A stretch of 64,000 nt of DNA, from contig CM018041.1 in the NCBI GenBank assembly GCA_008638375.1, positions 6,005,501 through 6,069,500 of the forward strand. The letters are read 5' to 3'. The DNA is from Nyssa sinensis (lineage: Eukaryota > Streptophyta > Magnoliopsida > Cornales > Nyssaceae). The notes beneath the pieces are model-generated. The model searched no databases and was not told where the DNA came from. It was given only the letters and a program-made list of their open reading frames with translations. The position numbers and the translations under genes are program-made. Below, piece by piece: positions 25,526 to 40,492 of this stretch (position 1 is the first letter of the stretch; the number at the start of each line of letters is the position of its first letter).

Positions 25526-25733
25526 TTTCCCAAGTAATTTATGGAGTACATTGAGAGTTTTCTATTGTTTACATATAGCTTTGTTGTGTGGCTGGTGCTG
25601 TGAACTATGACAGCCGATAATAATGCACCCTTTTTCCCATGTAATTTATGGAGTACATTGAGAGTTTTCTACTGCTTACATGTAGCTTTGTTGTCTGGGT
25701 GGTGCTGTGAACTATGACAGCCTGAAATAATGA
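25526..25733. repeat. 107-bp tandem duplication
   Basis: 'atggagtacattgagagttt' occurs at 25541 and 25648 and the match continues to 'gctgtgaactatgacagcc'. Period 107 bp, two copies with few differences. Confidence 0.85.
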
Positions 25734-26665
25734 GAGGTTTCTTGCAGCACTTGGCTAGAGCTCGCTACTGTTCCATTTTGTTTTTTCCAACAGCTTTGAT
25801 AAAATTAAAGCATCGTCTCCTTTGAAATAAGTTCAGAAGATTCTTAGAATTTTTTTCCAGCTGCTGGAATTGCTGAGAATTTGCTTATGGCTTGCCTGTT
25901 AGTACAGGGAAATTTGCAATGATGTTGTAAATTTGTAATAGATTTGAGCTAGCTTGTTAGTATTCACATAATTTTAAGTTTATGTTGATGAATATCATTT
26001 TATAATGAAACCTGTGATTCTTTTCTAGTTGAGCTTTTTATGAAATGAATAAACAGGAAATTGTGAATGAAGGAGAATGCTCTTGTTCTTATTGGTTACT
26101 CTATATGACACTTCAAATTTTCTTGTTCTTGGCATTAATAAAGAAAAATCTAGATGAAAGAAAATAATTGTTGGTTTAATGTTCTTTCAATTTCCAGGGA
26201 GCTTAGAATCACACTGCAGCTTGGAACCAAACTCACGGAGTTGGCGCAAGATTACTCTTTTTTTAGAAAGAAAGACAGTGTAATGGTGGGAAATACTGTG
26301 GGGACAGAACTGGTTCTGTTTTTCTTAATGATAGTGTTTTTGAAAGCGGCTTTCTCAGTGACAATTTTTTTTTCCTCCCTTAAAAACATTCTTCAACTGC
26401 CGTTTTCAAAAGAACCTTACTTTAGAACTCTACCTACCTATGTGAAAGAAAAATAATGGACTAGATTGTTACTGAAGAGAATTCCAATCCTATACTTGAA
26501 ATGGCTGCACAGTTTCAATTGCAAATATGACTCTTTATCTATAGTACTCGGCATTGCATTGCCCCTCTTGGCTGATTAGCCATTGATAAATGAACGTCGT
26601 AAATATACAGGTTACTTGAAAAAACTACGGTCAATGGAAGAAAACCCAATTTATTTCACTTTCCA

Positions 26666-27814
26666 TCATCTTATGGGGGATGTTTTCAGAGACAACAGAC
26701 TGTCTAGTCCTGAAACTCGTGAATTGTCGGCCTGCGGTGGTCCAAAAACCTCCCAGAAGCGAAGAGTCTCATCTGCGCCGGCTGATACTACAGTTACTCC
26801 ATCTGGGCTCTGCAACAAATCAAAAAAGGAAGCTAAGGCTAGAGTATTCTTACATTCTACTTCTGAATTAAAGGACAAGTCAATTAAACCTGAGAAATAT
26901 GGAGGACTCTGGAGGAGTGGCGCGCTAGCTCTCCTACTTTAGACATGGAAGGGTACCTCCACAAGCATAGATGGTTTCCATGATTACCTCTGCTGAAGCC
27001 ATGTCCACTCAGTATCTCTTTATGATGCCTATTCCATTCCAGTCCACAAACCTGTTCACACAACACCAAAATTCTATAGGGAATGCATACTGATTTCATA
27101 TGCATGTGTGCAAAATCTTGACCTGAGTGGTATTGTAAAGGTACGTTGGAATCGATTCAAGGAAAAATGATTTCGAATTTATTTAGCATTGCTAAAGGTT
27201 TTTAAAACAGGGTAAGCAAGCTGTTAAACTTGCCTGTGCTTGGGTATCAATGCTGTTGATGCAAAGCCCTTTCTGGATGTTCCATATCTTAATACAGCCA
27301 TCCAACGTGCCTCCACCGGAGGCTAGTACATCAGAGTGATATGGGCACCATGCAAGGGCCTTGACTGCTGCAGAATGGCCATTGAACCGATGCAAGAAGC
27401 GGGAGGACCTCATCGTGGAAGCTTCCCAAATGTAAATGAGATTGTCGTTGCCACCACTTGCCAATTTGTTGCCTGTGCTGGACCATTTCAAACGACACAC
27501 TTCCTCGGTGTGTCCCTGAACACAAGAAGTCATACTGTTTCCCACTCTCACTGTCAAAGAGAGGAAGATGCAAGAAAGTTAAAGTTTTATTCTCTTTATT
27601 CCATGATTTTAAGTGTTAAAATAACCAAAGCTGAAAGAACATGATTTGAATACCATCATGATTAATAATGGCTTTGTCTAGGCTTCCTGATGTTAGAGTA
27701 TGACCATTCCATGCAATGGTTCCTACTCTTTTTGTATGACCTTCTAGGCTTCTGACCTGTGTATTGAAGTATACTGAAATTGAATCAATCCGACTCCCTT
27801 GGAGTCTAACAAAT

Positions 27815-27876
<62 letters not shown>

Positions 27877-29562
27877 CATACAAGTTTGGAAGTCTCGGCA
27901 TCCCAGAGCTGAATTGCGGAGAACATATAACCAACTGCAACCGTTTTTGCATCCTCAGACCAGGCTACGCTAGAAGGGTAATCGTCCTCACCATTGTCTT
28001 GTGACAATTTCTGAATGTTTCTGTTCTTGGCATTCCACATGTATACTTCAGAGCCCAAGGCAACGGCAAGAATGTTGCTTTTCCCCCAATCCATGATATT
28101 CAAATAGTAATCATCCTTTAATTTAGGTGCATCCAGGATCCAAGTTTCTTTCTGCATTCAACTTTACATCAGGCTATTAAAGTGTAAAATTCAGAGGTGG
28201 TTTGAAAACCCCTTTACTTTCACTATCAGGTACAAAACACTTCTACTTCCCATATCCATAATTTACCTTTTTTTAAATGAAAATAACAAGAGTGATCAAG
28301 AATATCTAAATATGGATTACTCAAAATACATATATCTCTGATTTCAAATATTGAGAAACACTAGTATTTCCAAACAAATGGTTAAGTGATGCATAACATG
28401 AATAGCACTGAGATGTAAGAATGGCACCCATCTCTCACCCAAAATGACGACAGTAATGGCCCCCCTCAATTGGGTCCTACACTAGGAAACAATCCCTAGA
28501 ATTAAATTTGTAAAGTTTTGGTGCCAGAGTTTGTATTTAAAAAAAACTAATCCACGGCTACCATCATTCTAGCGAGCTAGAAAGACTGTTTTCGCGACTC
28601 GAAACGTGGCTAATTTCACTAAAGTCCTCGTAATGTACCCAGCACATTATAACCCCAAGAAAGGAATTTGAACTTCGATGAATTTGTATGTCTAGAAGAG
28701 ACTCAAAACAACAAACAATACCATCGAAAGAATGTGTAAAAATGATGTACCATAGGAAAATGACGATATTGCTTGGTACTATAGTTGAAACTCTCCTCAT
28801 CACTGCGTCGCAATTCATCGATAAGCCGGACTGATTTTCTACTCGATTTGGGGCTCCCTCTGAAAACCAGCATCCTAAATGGTCTTCCTTCAGAATCCAT
28901 GGTCAGATTCTCCTCCACCTTTCGTCGATACTCATCCTGCCACCAACAAACCTAAGAAACAAAACACCACCCATTCAAAATCTCAATGCATTCTTCATGT
29001 CACAATCAAATATATTCAAGAATCTTAATACCCATCGAGGAATTTCATCCTATTCTTTGTGCCCACAACAAAGAAACTGAAGAACCAAAAGACCAATTCA
29101 GAAATTTCAGTTTCTTACATCTTCATGCCAACCATGAATATTCAAGAACCTTAATACCCATCTAACTATTTTCTACAAAAAACCTCAAGAAAAACTCAAA
29201 ATCCCATAAGCAAAAACTCAAGAAACTAGAGAGAGAGAGACAGTGACCAACATTGAATTTTGAATCACTGGCTTCTTTAGTTCTGCTTGTCAACAAACTG
29301 TGGGCTTGATCAAGATCCATCAAGCTCCTATTCGGTATAAATCGATCTCCCTTGCATAAATCAATCATGTTCCCAGAAAAAAATTGAAAATCCCGAGAAA
29401 TTAACAAGAAAGAATGCGAGAAATGTTCGACGAAAACTATAGAAAGTTACAGAGGATGAAGAAAAGGTTCCGTACCGGAAAGTCGTATTGGACAGGACTG
29501 CTGAGGAGGCGAGTCGGAGAATACCAATCTGATTGAAGTCTCCACATGGTGTTTTCATCCAT
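26666..29562 (-). CDS. CDC20: CDC20-family activator of the anaphase-promoting complex
   Basis: Minus-strand model of eight exons: 29562-29476, 29350-29252, 28936-28751, 28151-27882, 27756-27654, 27550-27234, 27051-26890 and 26809-26666, giving 455 residues, the usual CDC20 length. CDC20 recruits substrates to the APC/C ubiquitin ligase at mitosis. The C-box DRFIPNRS lies at 31-38, a FRMLVF segment resembles the KILR motif, seven WD40 blades follow (for example [57 protein letters not shown]), and the protein ends in the APC-binding IR tail (TSPIR). The N terminus ([16 protein letters not shown]) differs from typical plant CDC20 and shows no KEN motif before the C-box. The intron after exon 6 appears to use a GC donor (GCAAGT), because only that site joins DTQAQ to VCGLEW. 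Confidence 0.9.
27815..27872. repeat. Compound (TA)n(GA)n microsatellite in CDC20 intron 4
   Basis: TA run (27815-27840) followed by GA run (27841-27872), just downstream on the coding strand of the exon 4 donor. Confidence 0.9.
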
Positions 29563-30287
29563 TGGTTGGACACTGGTTCAGAAAGCCAAAACGAGATTGA
29601 AAGTTCTTGGTTGGTTGAATCTGAAGAACAAGAACTGCACTTGAAAAGCCATATGTCTCTTTCGCGCCAAATATATATTTGTTTTACGAAAAAAGTGTCC
29701 GTTTGTTTTCTCTTCCCCAACCGTCGCGGGTTTTACACACAGTTTTGGAATAAATCAATAACAGTGTAAAAAATAGAAAATTATACTAAATCCTCTCAAT
29801 TTTTTTATAATTATAAATGATACTACTTATATTTGACTAATTATTCTAACATACTTTACAAAGAAATTCGAGATTTGTTTATTAATTGTGTGAATAAAAA
29901 AATTGTATAGGATTAAACTTGACATTTTAAAAAAAATTTAAATTGCTAATGTCAACAAATACACGATTTACTGTATTAAGAAAAAAATTATAATAGACTG
30001 TCATAAGATAAAAAATGTTTAATGGACGTAATTAATTAGTTAAATACATAGGAATGATATTGTTTATATTTGTCAAAAACAATAAGAAATGTCAATATAT
30101 ATATATATATATATATATAATGAAACGTTGAATTTCCTTTCTCTCCTAAATTAGAGTGTCAATCTTTCTAATAATTATTCAAAGAGAGGAACAAGTCATC
30201 ACAATTCAATGATACACAAATTTAAAGTGAAGAAGAAGAAAACAAGGAAACAATAGAAACCATCCATTTTAATCCTGCTAATCTCAC
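29563..30287. other. CDC20 upstream and peroxidase downstream spacer
   Basis: 29563-29740 is balanced in composition and probably the CDC20 leader and promoter. The rest is AT-rich with a TA run at about 30096-30119. No gene. Confidence 0.55.
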
Positions 30288-33217
<2,930 letters not shown>

Positions 33218-33259
33218 TTTCTTTAGGGTTTTTGGTATGATGGAGACATCAGTCTCTCT

Positions 33260-33331
33260 CATTACATAAGTGAAGGATAGAATGAAAATCCCTTTGCTTT
33301 TCTCTACAAAACTATATATTTATATATATAT
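33260..33331 (-). promoter_or_regulatory. Peroxidase core promoter: TATA tract and minimal upstream ORF
   Basis: An extended TATA tract lies at 33313-33331 on the minus strand, about 50 bp before the first ATG. The first ATG (33267-33265) is followed at once by TAA, a start-stop pair, and this TAA overlaps the next ATG (33262). The signal-peptide ATG is at 33217. Start-stop elements are known to stall ribosomes, so translational control is possible. Confidence 0.45.
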
Positions 33332-35765
33332 CGTGTGTTGAATGTCACCAGTTTCTGAAAGTGTGATCTTTACATCTCTTACCTCTATATATTATCAAGA
33401 AAATTGTTATCCATTGCATGGCGCTCTTGGTAATGCACTTTGATCAAACTATTCATGCCTTAACCACCATGCTATATACCAAGTAAATAGTTGAAAACAG
33501 TTGCCAATCAAGGATCTTTGAGTGAAAAATTCTTGAATGGGTCTGATTGATAATATAATTTTTCAATAGTAGTTTGATCTTTTTAAATAAAATATAGTAT
33601 ATATGTGGCATTGTCAATGAAATGACACATGATCACGTAATATACCAAATTTATTAAAAAATACCTTTATTTGAGTACGTGCCTATCAAAGCAAACTTTG
33701 ATGATTCAAATTGGAAACCTTTTTTAATACAATTCTTTATACAATTAATCATCTTATAATTAATAAATGTCGAAGAAAAAAAATTATTAATTATTAAAAT
33801 TATCAATTATTAAATTTTTTTTTTTATACTTTGGTTAACCAAAAGTGTTCCTTGTAATGCACATGTCTTTTGATACAAAAAGAAAACCATACATTTCCAT
33901 CATTAATTCTTAATAAAATACATATAATATTCAAGTTAAGTTTTTTTAAAAAATACTTCTAATATTCTTTTAAGTAAAGAAATTGTATTTTATGGGTTTG
34001 TTATGTTGTAATTTTTTCACTTATAATATTTTTACTTTATTTATGTATAATTAATATATATATATATATATAATCATCTACGCATGTCATAATGGGATAA
34101 ATATATATATATATATATGACTTGCATATATAATTATTTTATCTTTTTATAATTAATAATATAAAAAAATTAAAATTTTATTAAGTACTAGAATTAATTA
34201 AAAATTTATCTTTTAAAAATTTATTGATTAAATCATTAATTTATTAAATTTTACTTTATTCTAAATGCCGTGCAGTTGAGCTAACCCATAGTAGAAGTTC
34301 TTAGTTCCCTTTTCTATTGATCGTGATGGCTCGATATATTGGTCAAGTTACTACATGTATACTATAAAATACACATTACACAAATCTATAATTTACAAAT
34401 TAATAATTGAATTTTGAAATTTGTAAAAATTCTTGAAAAAGTATCCCATATTAAGGGTAATTGCAGTAAAAGTGTGGATATTTTAGTTATAAAATAATTA
34501 AAAAGCTTGTAAAATTAAAATATTTGAGAATAGATCTGGTGATAATTTTTTATCTTTTTTATAAATTTTTGACTAAAGAACCCTTAATTTTATGATGTCA
34601 TATGGTTCCTTAAAACTATATAATCTTTGTCCTATAAAACTAAATGTATTCTCACCACTAGTTAACTTTAGTGTCAAGTCATACTGTAATTAAAATTTTA
34701 TAATTAAACAATTAATAATATTTATCTTTTTTTACTATTAAAAAAAGTCGTTAAATAGATTTAAAAAATATCAATAAAAAACTGTTATTTACTGATTCCG
34801 AATGTTATACATGATGAAGTAACAAACTTTAAAAAGTCGGGATGAGAAACTGTTATTCATTAGTTTCCATGCAATACATAATGGGGGTAGCAAACTTTTC
34901 TTGTTGGACGAGGAAGAGCAAATTTGACTTCGCTTTTTTTGTTGTGTGGGGGGGTTGAAGTAAAATTCGCCAACATGGACCATCAAAACCTATTCTCCCC
35001 ATGTCTTTTATTACCTCAGTGGGAGATAAAAGTACTGACATGGCATTCAAAAAGAGAAATATGACTTTAAAGGTTCATTCTTATTATCTTCAGTCAAAAA
35101 AAAAAAAGGTCATCCATATTTGTTATCAAGATTTTCATTTCAACCTCTAATATTCAATGAGTAAAAGTTTGGACTCTAAGGTATTTCTAATACACTTGGG
35201 ATTACTTAAAAAATACAAATAAAAAGCTTAAAGGTAAAAATAAAATAAAAAACATATAAAATTGCATATGCATAATAGAAAATGATGTTTTCTCATTGGA
35301 CAAAAAAAAACTTATCATGAGAAAATTATTATGGAAGTTGTGGCTGATTCAGAATGAGTTATGGCTTCGATTAAGAATGGAGAGTTCTAATAAATAAGGC
35401 TCTAACTTGGTTTAATAAACTAATAAGTATTATAATAAAATATAAAAGATCAAGCAAACTGCTAAATCAGCTTGTGATCCGCTCAATTTAAGACTCGGTT
35501 AAGATTGCTTTAAAACATAAATAAATCAAGTTTAATCAAACTCGCTAATTTTTACGAAACTAAGCATAAATAACCTGTCTTCCTACCGTCGGGGTAATTG
35601 CTATGCAAGTCCGGTCTATCTCATGCGTGTGGACATGTCTCCAGCTAGTCTTAATGCCCTTCTAGTTGCTAATTTAAGAGGGGTCTGCAACTTGACAGAA
35701 AAAGGAAGAAAAACACAAATTGTTTTGTCCTCTCAAAGCCAAACAACTCGTCCACGACAAATGAT
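33332..35765. other. AT-rich spacer between peroxidase and the palindrome
   Basis: No gene seen. Contains TA microsatellites (about 34057-34072 and 34101-34119) and A/T homopolymers. 34790-35060 is somewhat more complex, with two overlapping open frames on the minus strand but no recognisable domain. 35590-35765 changes composition on approach to the palindrome. Confidence 0.55.
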
Positions 35766-36089
35766 GTTGCTGCATTTTTCTGACTTGCCGGGACTCCGTT
35801 CCTCGTTGATATGAACTCTGCAAAAAGAGAGTCAAAGGGCCGCCGGGATGGCTCCGGCGGTAGCCACTCCGATGAGGAAGTTAGTCTAGAGTCAGTAAAT
35901 ACTAAAAAGAACATAATAATCCCCCCTTTTAAGCGTACCTTAGTCACTGTGTTTATAGGCTGGTTGTCTGCCAAAGTGGGTAGAAGTTGGTAGGAATTGG
36001 TGCCGTGAAATCTGGGATTCACTGTTGTCCGGAGATGACAGTTTCCATATTTTATTTTCCATACTACGAGGTCTGTAGTACACACCTTT

Positions 36090-36275
36090 GTAGGACAACC
36101 TCTGGAGGCCGACCTCTGGATGCCTGGCTCTGCTAACTCTGCCAGATCTGGATGCCTGGCTCTGCTAGCTCTAGGTGCCTGGCTCTGTACACCTCTGGAG
36201 GCCGACCTCTGGAAGCCGACCTCTGGAGGCCTAGCTCTGGCAAGCTCTAGAGGCCTAGCTCTGGCGAGCTCAACT
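36090..36275. repeat. Short GC-rich tandem repeats, left arm
   Basis: Repeated 'gcctggctctg' and 'ggccgacctctgga' units of about 17-20 bp, with many short palindromes. They keep an Arg/Ala/Pro-rich minus-strand frame open, which is a by-product of the repeat and no evidence for a gene. Mirrored at about 42360-42530. Confidence 0.75.
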
Positions 36276-36444
36276 CTATACAAGTGTCGCGTCCATAGTG
36301 GTGGGATATTTTTTGGCGTATCAGCTACTCCCCCTAGAGCCTTAGTTCTGTGGGATCCGTGCAGAATTGAGGTTAAGATTTCTGAAGGGTCATGCTTACT
36401 TGATGATTCATAATATATTGGCCTGCAATACTTACAAATGAAAC

Positions 36445-37600
36445 AATGGACTTGAAGGTTTGTGCATCAAATTGAGACCATGCCTACAACACTCTTGCTC
36501 ACAGGGGTCTTTTTAAATGGACCAGGTCAGGAGACCTGTGCATTGATTTGAGACCTTGCCTACAGCAGCTTTTGCTCGTAGGGGCCTTTAAATGGACCAG
36601 GTCTGGAGACCTATACATTGATTTAAGACCTTGCCTACTAGCGCTATTGCTCGTAGGGGCCTTTTTAAATGTACCAGGTCTGGAGACCTGTGCACTGATT
36701 TGAGACCTTGCCTACAGCGCCCTTGCTCGTAGGGGCCTTTAAATAGACCAGGTCTGGAGACCTGTGCATTAATTTGAGACCTTACCTACAACGCTTTTGC
36801 TCGTAGGGGCCTTTAAATGAACCATGTCTGCAGACCTGTACATTGATTTGAGACCTTGCCTACAGCGCTATTACTCGTAGGGGCCTTTTTAAATGGACCA
36901 AGTCTGGAGACCTGTGCACTGATTTGAGACCTTGCCTACAACGCTCTTGCTCGTAGAGGCCTTTTCAAATGAACCAAGTCTGGAGACCTGTGCATTGATT
37001 TGAGACCTTGCCTACAACGCTATTGCTCGTAGGGGTCTTTAAATGGACCAGGGCTGAAGACCTTGTACATTGATTTGAGACCTTGCCTATAGCGCTATTG
37101 CTCGTAGGGGCCTTTTTAAATGGACCAGGTCTGGAGACCTATGCACTGATTTGAGACCTTGCCTACAGCGCTCTTACTCGTAGAGGCCTTTTCAAATGGA
37201 CCAGGTCTGGAGACCTGTGCATTGATTTGAGACCTTGCCTACAATGCCTCTTGCTCGTAGGGGCCTTTAAATGGACCAGGTCTGGAGACCTATGCATTGA
37301 TTTAAGACCTTGCATACATCGCTCTTGCTCGTAGGGGCCTTTTTAAATGGACTAGGTCTGGAGACCTGTGCATTGAGACCTTATCTACAGCGCTCTTGCT
37401 CGTAGGAGCCTTTTTAAATGGACCAGGTTTGGAGACCTGTGCATTGAGACCTTGCCTACAGCTGCTCTTACTTGTAAGGTGCCTTTTTAAATGGACCAGG
37501 TCTGGATATCTGTGCATTGAGACCTTGCCTACAGCGCTCTTGCTCGTAGAGGCCTTTTTAAATGGAACAAGTCTGGAAGACCTGTGCATTGCAGTCTCTC
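36445..37600. repeat. 75-bp tandem array, about 15 copies, left arm
   Basis: Each unit reads roughly 'gacctgtgcattgatttgag', then 'accttgcctacagcgc', then 'tcttgctcgtaggggcc', then 'tttttaaatggaccaggtc'. Each unit carries two small dyads: AGGTCT..AGACCT and CCTAC..GTAGG. Copies differ mainly by single bases and by 2-4 base changes in the T-run and AT stretch. No coding function. Confidence 0.9.
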
Positions 37601-37689
37601 ACCAACCATAATATATAGCAGGTTAGAGATTTCGACACTCACAAACGTTCTGCCATCTAGACTGGTTATTTAGGAGACTCAAAACTTCC

Positions 37690-37900
37690 TATTTGGGAAC
37701 AGAATAGAGGCAGCCAGTGGCAACAGTACCAAATCCACCATCATCAATAAAGCAGGCCTCGCTGAAATTTTCAGTTGCTAATATAATATCTGAAAGGTTT
37801 AGCGTAATAGAGAACTCTCACAAATTGCAATATTAACGCTCAGTGGCTCCTCCTTATATTCAATTATTTCATCTCCATAGAATCTCTTATCAGTTAATGG
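37690..37900 (-). pseudogene. Receptor-like kinase fragment, left arm
   Basis: Mirror image of the right-arm fragment at about 41480-41690. The minus strand encodes a kinase N-lobe start including the glycine-rich loop region (NFSEACFIDDGGFGTV). It lacks the rest of the kinase domain and is not functional. Confidence 0.65.
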
Positions 37901-38174
37901 AATATCAACAAGCAAAGATCCTTTGTGCAGAAGATGTCCTCACTAATGAGGATGGTAGGAATGACTGTGATGGTGGCCTATAGCCAGGACTACCATTCAG
38001 AGAGATCTCAGCTAGGAGTTTTTGCATTGAGAGTAGATAGATCAGGAATATCAGAAGCCTTAAGATGACTTCTGAAAAACATAATAAGTTGTTTTGTATG
38101 AGTAGATACACCTACAAAGTTGCCTGCATTCGAGTAGTCTTCTCCTAGCTCAACATAGCCTTTATCTCTCTATG

Positions 38175-38925
38175 GATTTGAACTGATCAGTCCAACCAAT
38201 TTGCTAAGATTATCAAGAAGTGTGAACACAGCCCAAATGCAAACTTCACTTTGCCTAGAACTAACTACATTGATTGCAACTGCACTGTTCTCCGATGCTA
38301 CAGCATCAAGGAACGGATAGTACCTCCTATGTTGTGCCATGGCGCGCCTCCTCAGTACCATGACAGACAACATTGAGGACTAAATATGGCCGCAGGTATA
38401 TAACTGTTTGCATATCATGACGTACTGCTACATTTGGAAGCTGAAATATTGAGGTTAAGCAAAGGGCAATTATCTCTTTAACATAATTAGAGAAACGCCG
38501 CTAATATGCTGCTTTAGGATATCCCTGTTCTCAAACACGAGTTCTTCCAAGATTTCCACAATTTTATCTAAATTTGAAAAGAACTTTTCTTTATTTTTCT
38601 CCAACAAGGGGGATAAGAGCAGCAAAAACTTGAGATATTACTTGCTTAATACTAGATGGTGATACCTTTACCAACTGCTTAATGAAAAAAAGATGCAAGA
38701 TAGAGAGACCCTTCCTCTAGTGCCACAGTACATAAGGAGAACCATAATTTTTGGAACAAAAGTGCCAGGGTTAGAACCCATTATATTGATCAGCATCTCT
38801 ATACATTTCATGGTTTGTTTCTGTAGTACCAGATCCTCTGTATGAAGCATTTTTTTTATGTTGTTGTATAACCTGTCTTTGAAAAAGAGAGATATATTGT
38901 CACATATAATTCTTCCAAGGGTAAT
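38175..38925 (-). pseudogene. ATR: ATR checkpoint kinase gene fragments, left arm
   Basis: Minus-strand pieces resemble two separate parts of plant ATR. About 38690-38890 gives KMLHTEDLVLQKQTMKCIEM and VPKIMVLLM, from the region around the UME domain. About 38175-38330 gives DAVASENSAVAINVVSSRQS and VFTLLDNLSKLVG, from nearer the FAT domain. Between them lie the decayed 'SPSSIKQVISQVFAALIPLL'-type sequence and the FxLPNV/VRHDMQ junction. Stops and frame changes break the frame; no kinase domain is present. The identity rests on my memory of plant ATR and on the order of the pieces. Confidence 0.75.
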
Positions 38926-39360
38926 ATATATGCATTGCTCAAGGATCAAGCCAAATCAGACGACATTTTGAAAGCGGCTTTCCATGCTCATGTGCTTCTG
39001 CATATCAATCATTCATCAAATAAGAATCAGTCTTCTTCTCAGAAGCATTGGAAAATGATTCAAATTTGACGCCCACTACTGCTGATCTTGAAGCTCACAT
39101 TGTAGAATCATATAAGATGGTCTCTATTTTGTGTGGGCCTTTCAAGAGCAAAGCTACTGAACAGGGGTCGGTGATGTCTGAATCACTTCTTAATCCTGGC
39201 CAGGCTCGGCCGCATGAACTGTTCAATTGAGGTGATATGCTTGGAATCCATTTCTACAAACTGGCTTTGGCCTACTTCTGCTAAACACTTTCACGGACAA
39301 GACCATGAAAACATGTAAATAACCGAGAGAGTTTGCACTGCACATTCCAATCATGTGAGC

Positions 39361-39500
39361 CACGGCTATACAACAAGATAAAAAAAATGCTCCATACAAA
39401 GGATCTGGTACTGCAGAAACAAGCCATGAAATGTATAGAGATGCTGATCAATATGATGGGTTCTAACCCTGGCACTCATGTTTTTCAAAATTGCTGTTTG
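39361..39500 (+). pseudogene. ATR: Third ATR-derived copy, at the left edge of the loop
   Basis: Plus-strand copy of the same UME-region segment (RLYNKIKKMLHTKDLVLQKQ, CIEMLINMMGSNPG) that is also in both arms. It lies in direct orientation to the right-arm copy (40493-40625) and breaks off after the GTHV codons. Confidence 0.75.
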
Positions 39501-39991
39501 TGTTGCCATCTCAATCAGTTTTAGTGATTTTGCCCTTCGATTTGAAACAAAAACTCCATAACGAGTGCTCAGCTCTAGGACGAGCTACAGAGGTCAATTC
39601 GGTGTTTTCTTTAGTGGAGTTTTGGTTTTGGGACCAGATTCACATCCTACTGCAGAATATTTGTCGCTTTCTTTCCAAAAAAAAAAGAGCCTGGCTTATT
39701 CATGCCAACGGTGGAATATGGAAGCAGAAATTTTTGTTGGAAAACAGCATCCAAACCAGATTCAATGTCTACTGAAATGATTTTATCCATGCATTGCTCA
39801 CTAACTGGCATGAACTTAAGGATGGAACCTGCTTTCTCTGCATTTTCCTTCTTGAAGCTTTGTTAACTGCACTTTTTCCTCTAAAGTTGAAGCCGTGGAA
39901 AGGTTCAATCTCTGATACATCATCAGATCCAGTACAGGCACAATTATCGTTCGTGCCCAATGCTCAACATGGAGAACCGACCAATTATATG
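39367..39991. other. Loop of the palindrome
   Basis: About 0.6 kb not mirrored in the arms. It starts with the third ATR copy, then holds sequence of unknown origin (39500-39990) with no recognisable domain. Confidence 0.7.
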
Positions 39992-40492
39992 ATAGCCATG
40001 GCTCACATGATTGGAATGTGCAATGCAAACTCTCCCTGTTATTTACATGTTTTCATGGTCTTGTCCGTGAAAGTGTTTAGCAGAAGCAGGCCAAAGCCAG
40101 TATGTAGAAATGGATTTCAAGCATATCACCTCAATTGAACAGTTCATGCGGCCGAGCCCTGGCCAGGAATTAAGAAGTGATTCAGACATCACCCACCCCT
40201 ATTCAGTAGCTTCGCTCTTGAAAGGCCCACACAAAGTAGAGACCATCTTATATGATTCTGCAATGCGAGCTTCAAGATTAGCAGTAGTGGGTGTCAAATT
40301 TGAATCATCATTTTCCCAATGCTTCTGAGAAGAAGACTGATTCTTATTTAATGAATGATTGATATGCAGAAGCACATGAGCATGGAAAGCCGCTTTCAAA
40401 ATGTCGTCTGATTTGGCTTGATCCTTGAGCAATGCATATATATTACCCTTGGAAGAATTATAGGTGACAATATATCTCTCTTTTTCAAAGAC

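Larger units (their letters stand above)
24636..26665. other. Convergent spacer between the PPR gene and CDC20
   Basis: Holds the 3' ends of both genes. A short stretch at 24660-24715 with 'gagggttcaagtccc' (tRNA B-box-like) and a terminal A-run could be a SINE remnant. Possible 3'-UTR exon at 24999-25079 between a TTGCAG acceptor and a GTTAGT donor. Two short tandem duplications are listed separately. No protein gene recognised. Confidence 0.5.
35766..39366. repeat. Left arm of the palindrome
   Basis: From outside to inside it holds: a leader-like stretch with 'tgtttataggctgg' (a TATA-like TATAAAC on the minus strand), short GC-rich repeats (36090-36275), about 15 copies of a 75-bp repeat (36445-37600), a receptor-kinase fragment (about 37690-37900, minus), an unidentified coding-like fragment (about 37980-38160, minus), ATR pieces (about 38175-38925, minus) and an unidentified open segment at 38950-39230. 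Confidence 0.85.

Noticed and set aside
35669..36283. Long open frame (204 codons, minus strand) in the outer left arm of the palindrome
   Set aside because: Its Arg/Ala/Pro-rich half comes directly from short GC-rich repeats, the right-arm mirror copy does not keep the same frame, and no domain is visible.
36445..37600. CRISPR-like array (regular repeats)
   Set aside because: Units are contiguous with no unique spacers and the setting is a plant nuclear genome.
37302..37611. Open frames on both strands through the 75-bp array
   Set aside because: The period of 72-75 bp keeps frames open by arithmetic; the predicted peptides are simple repeats.
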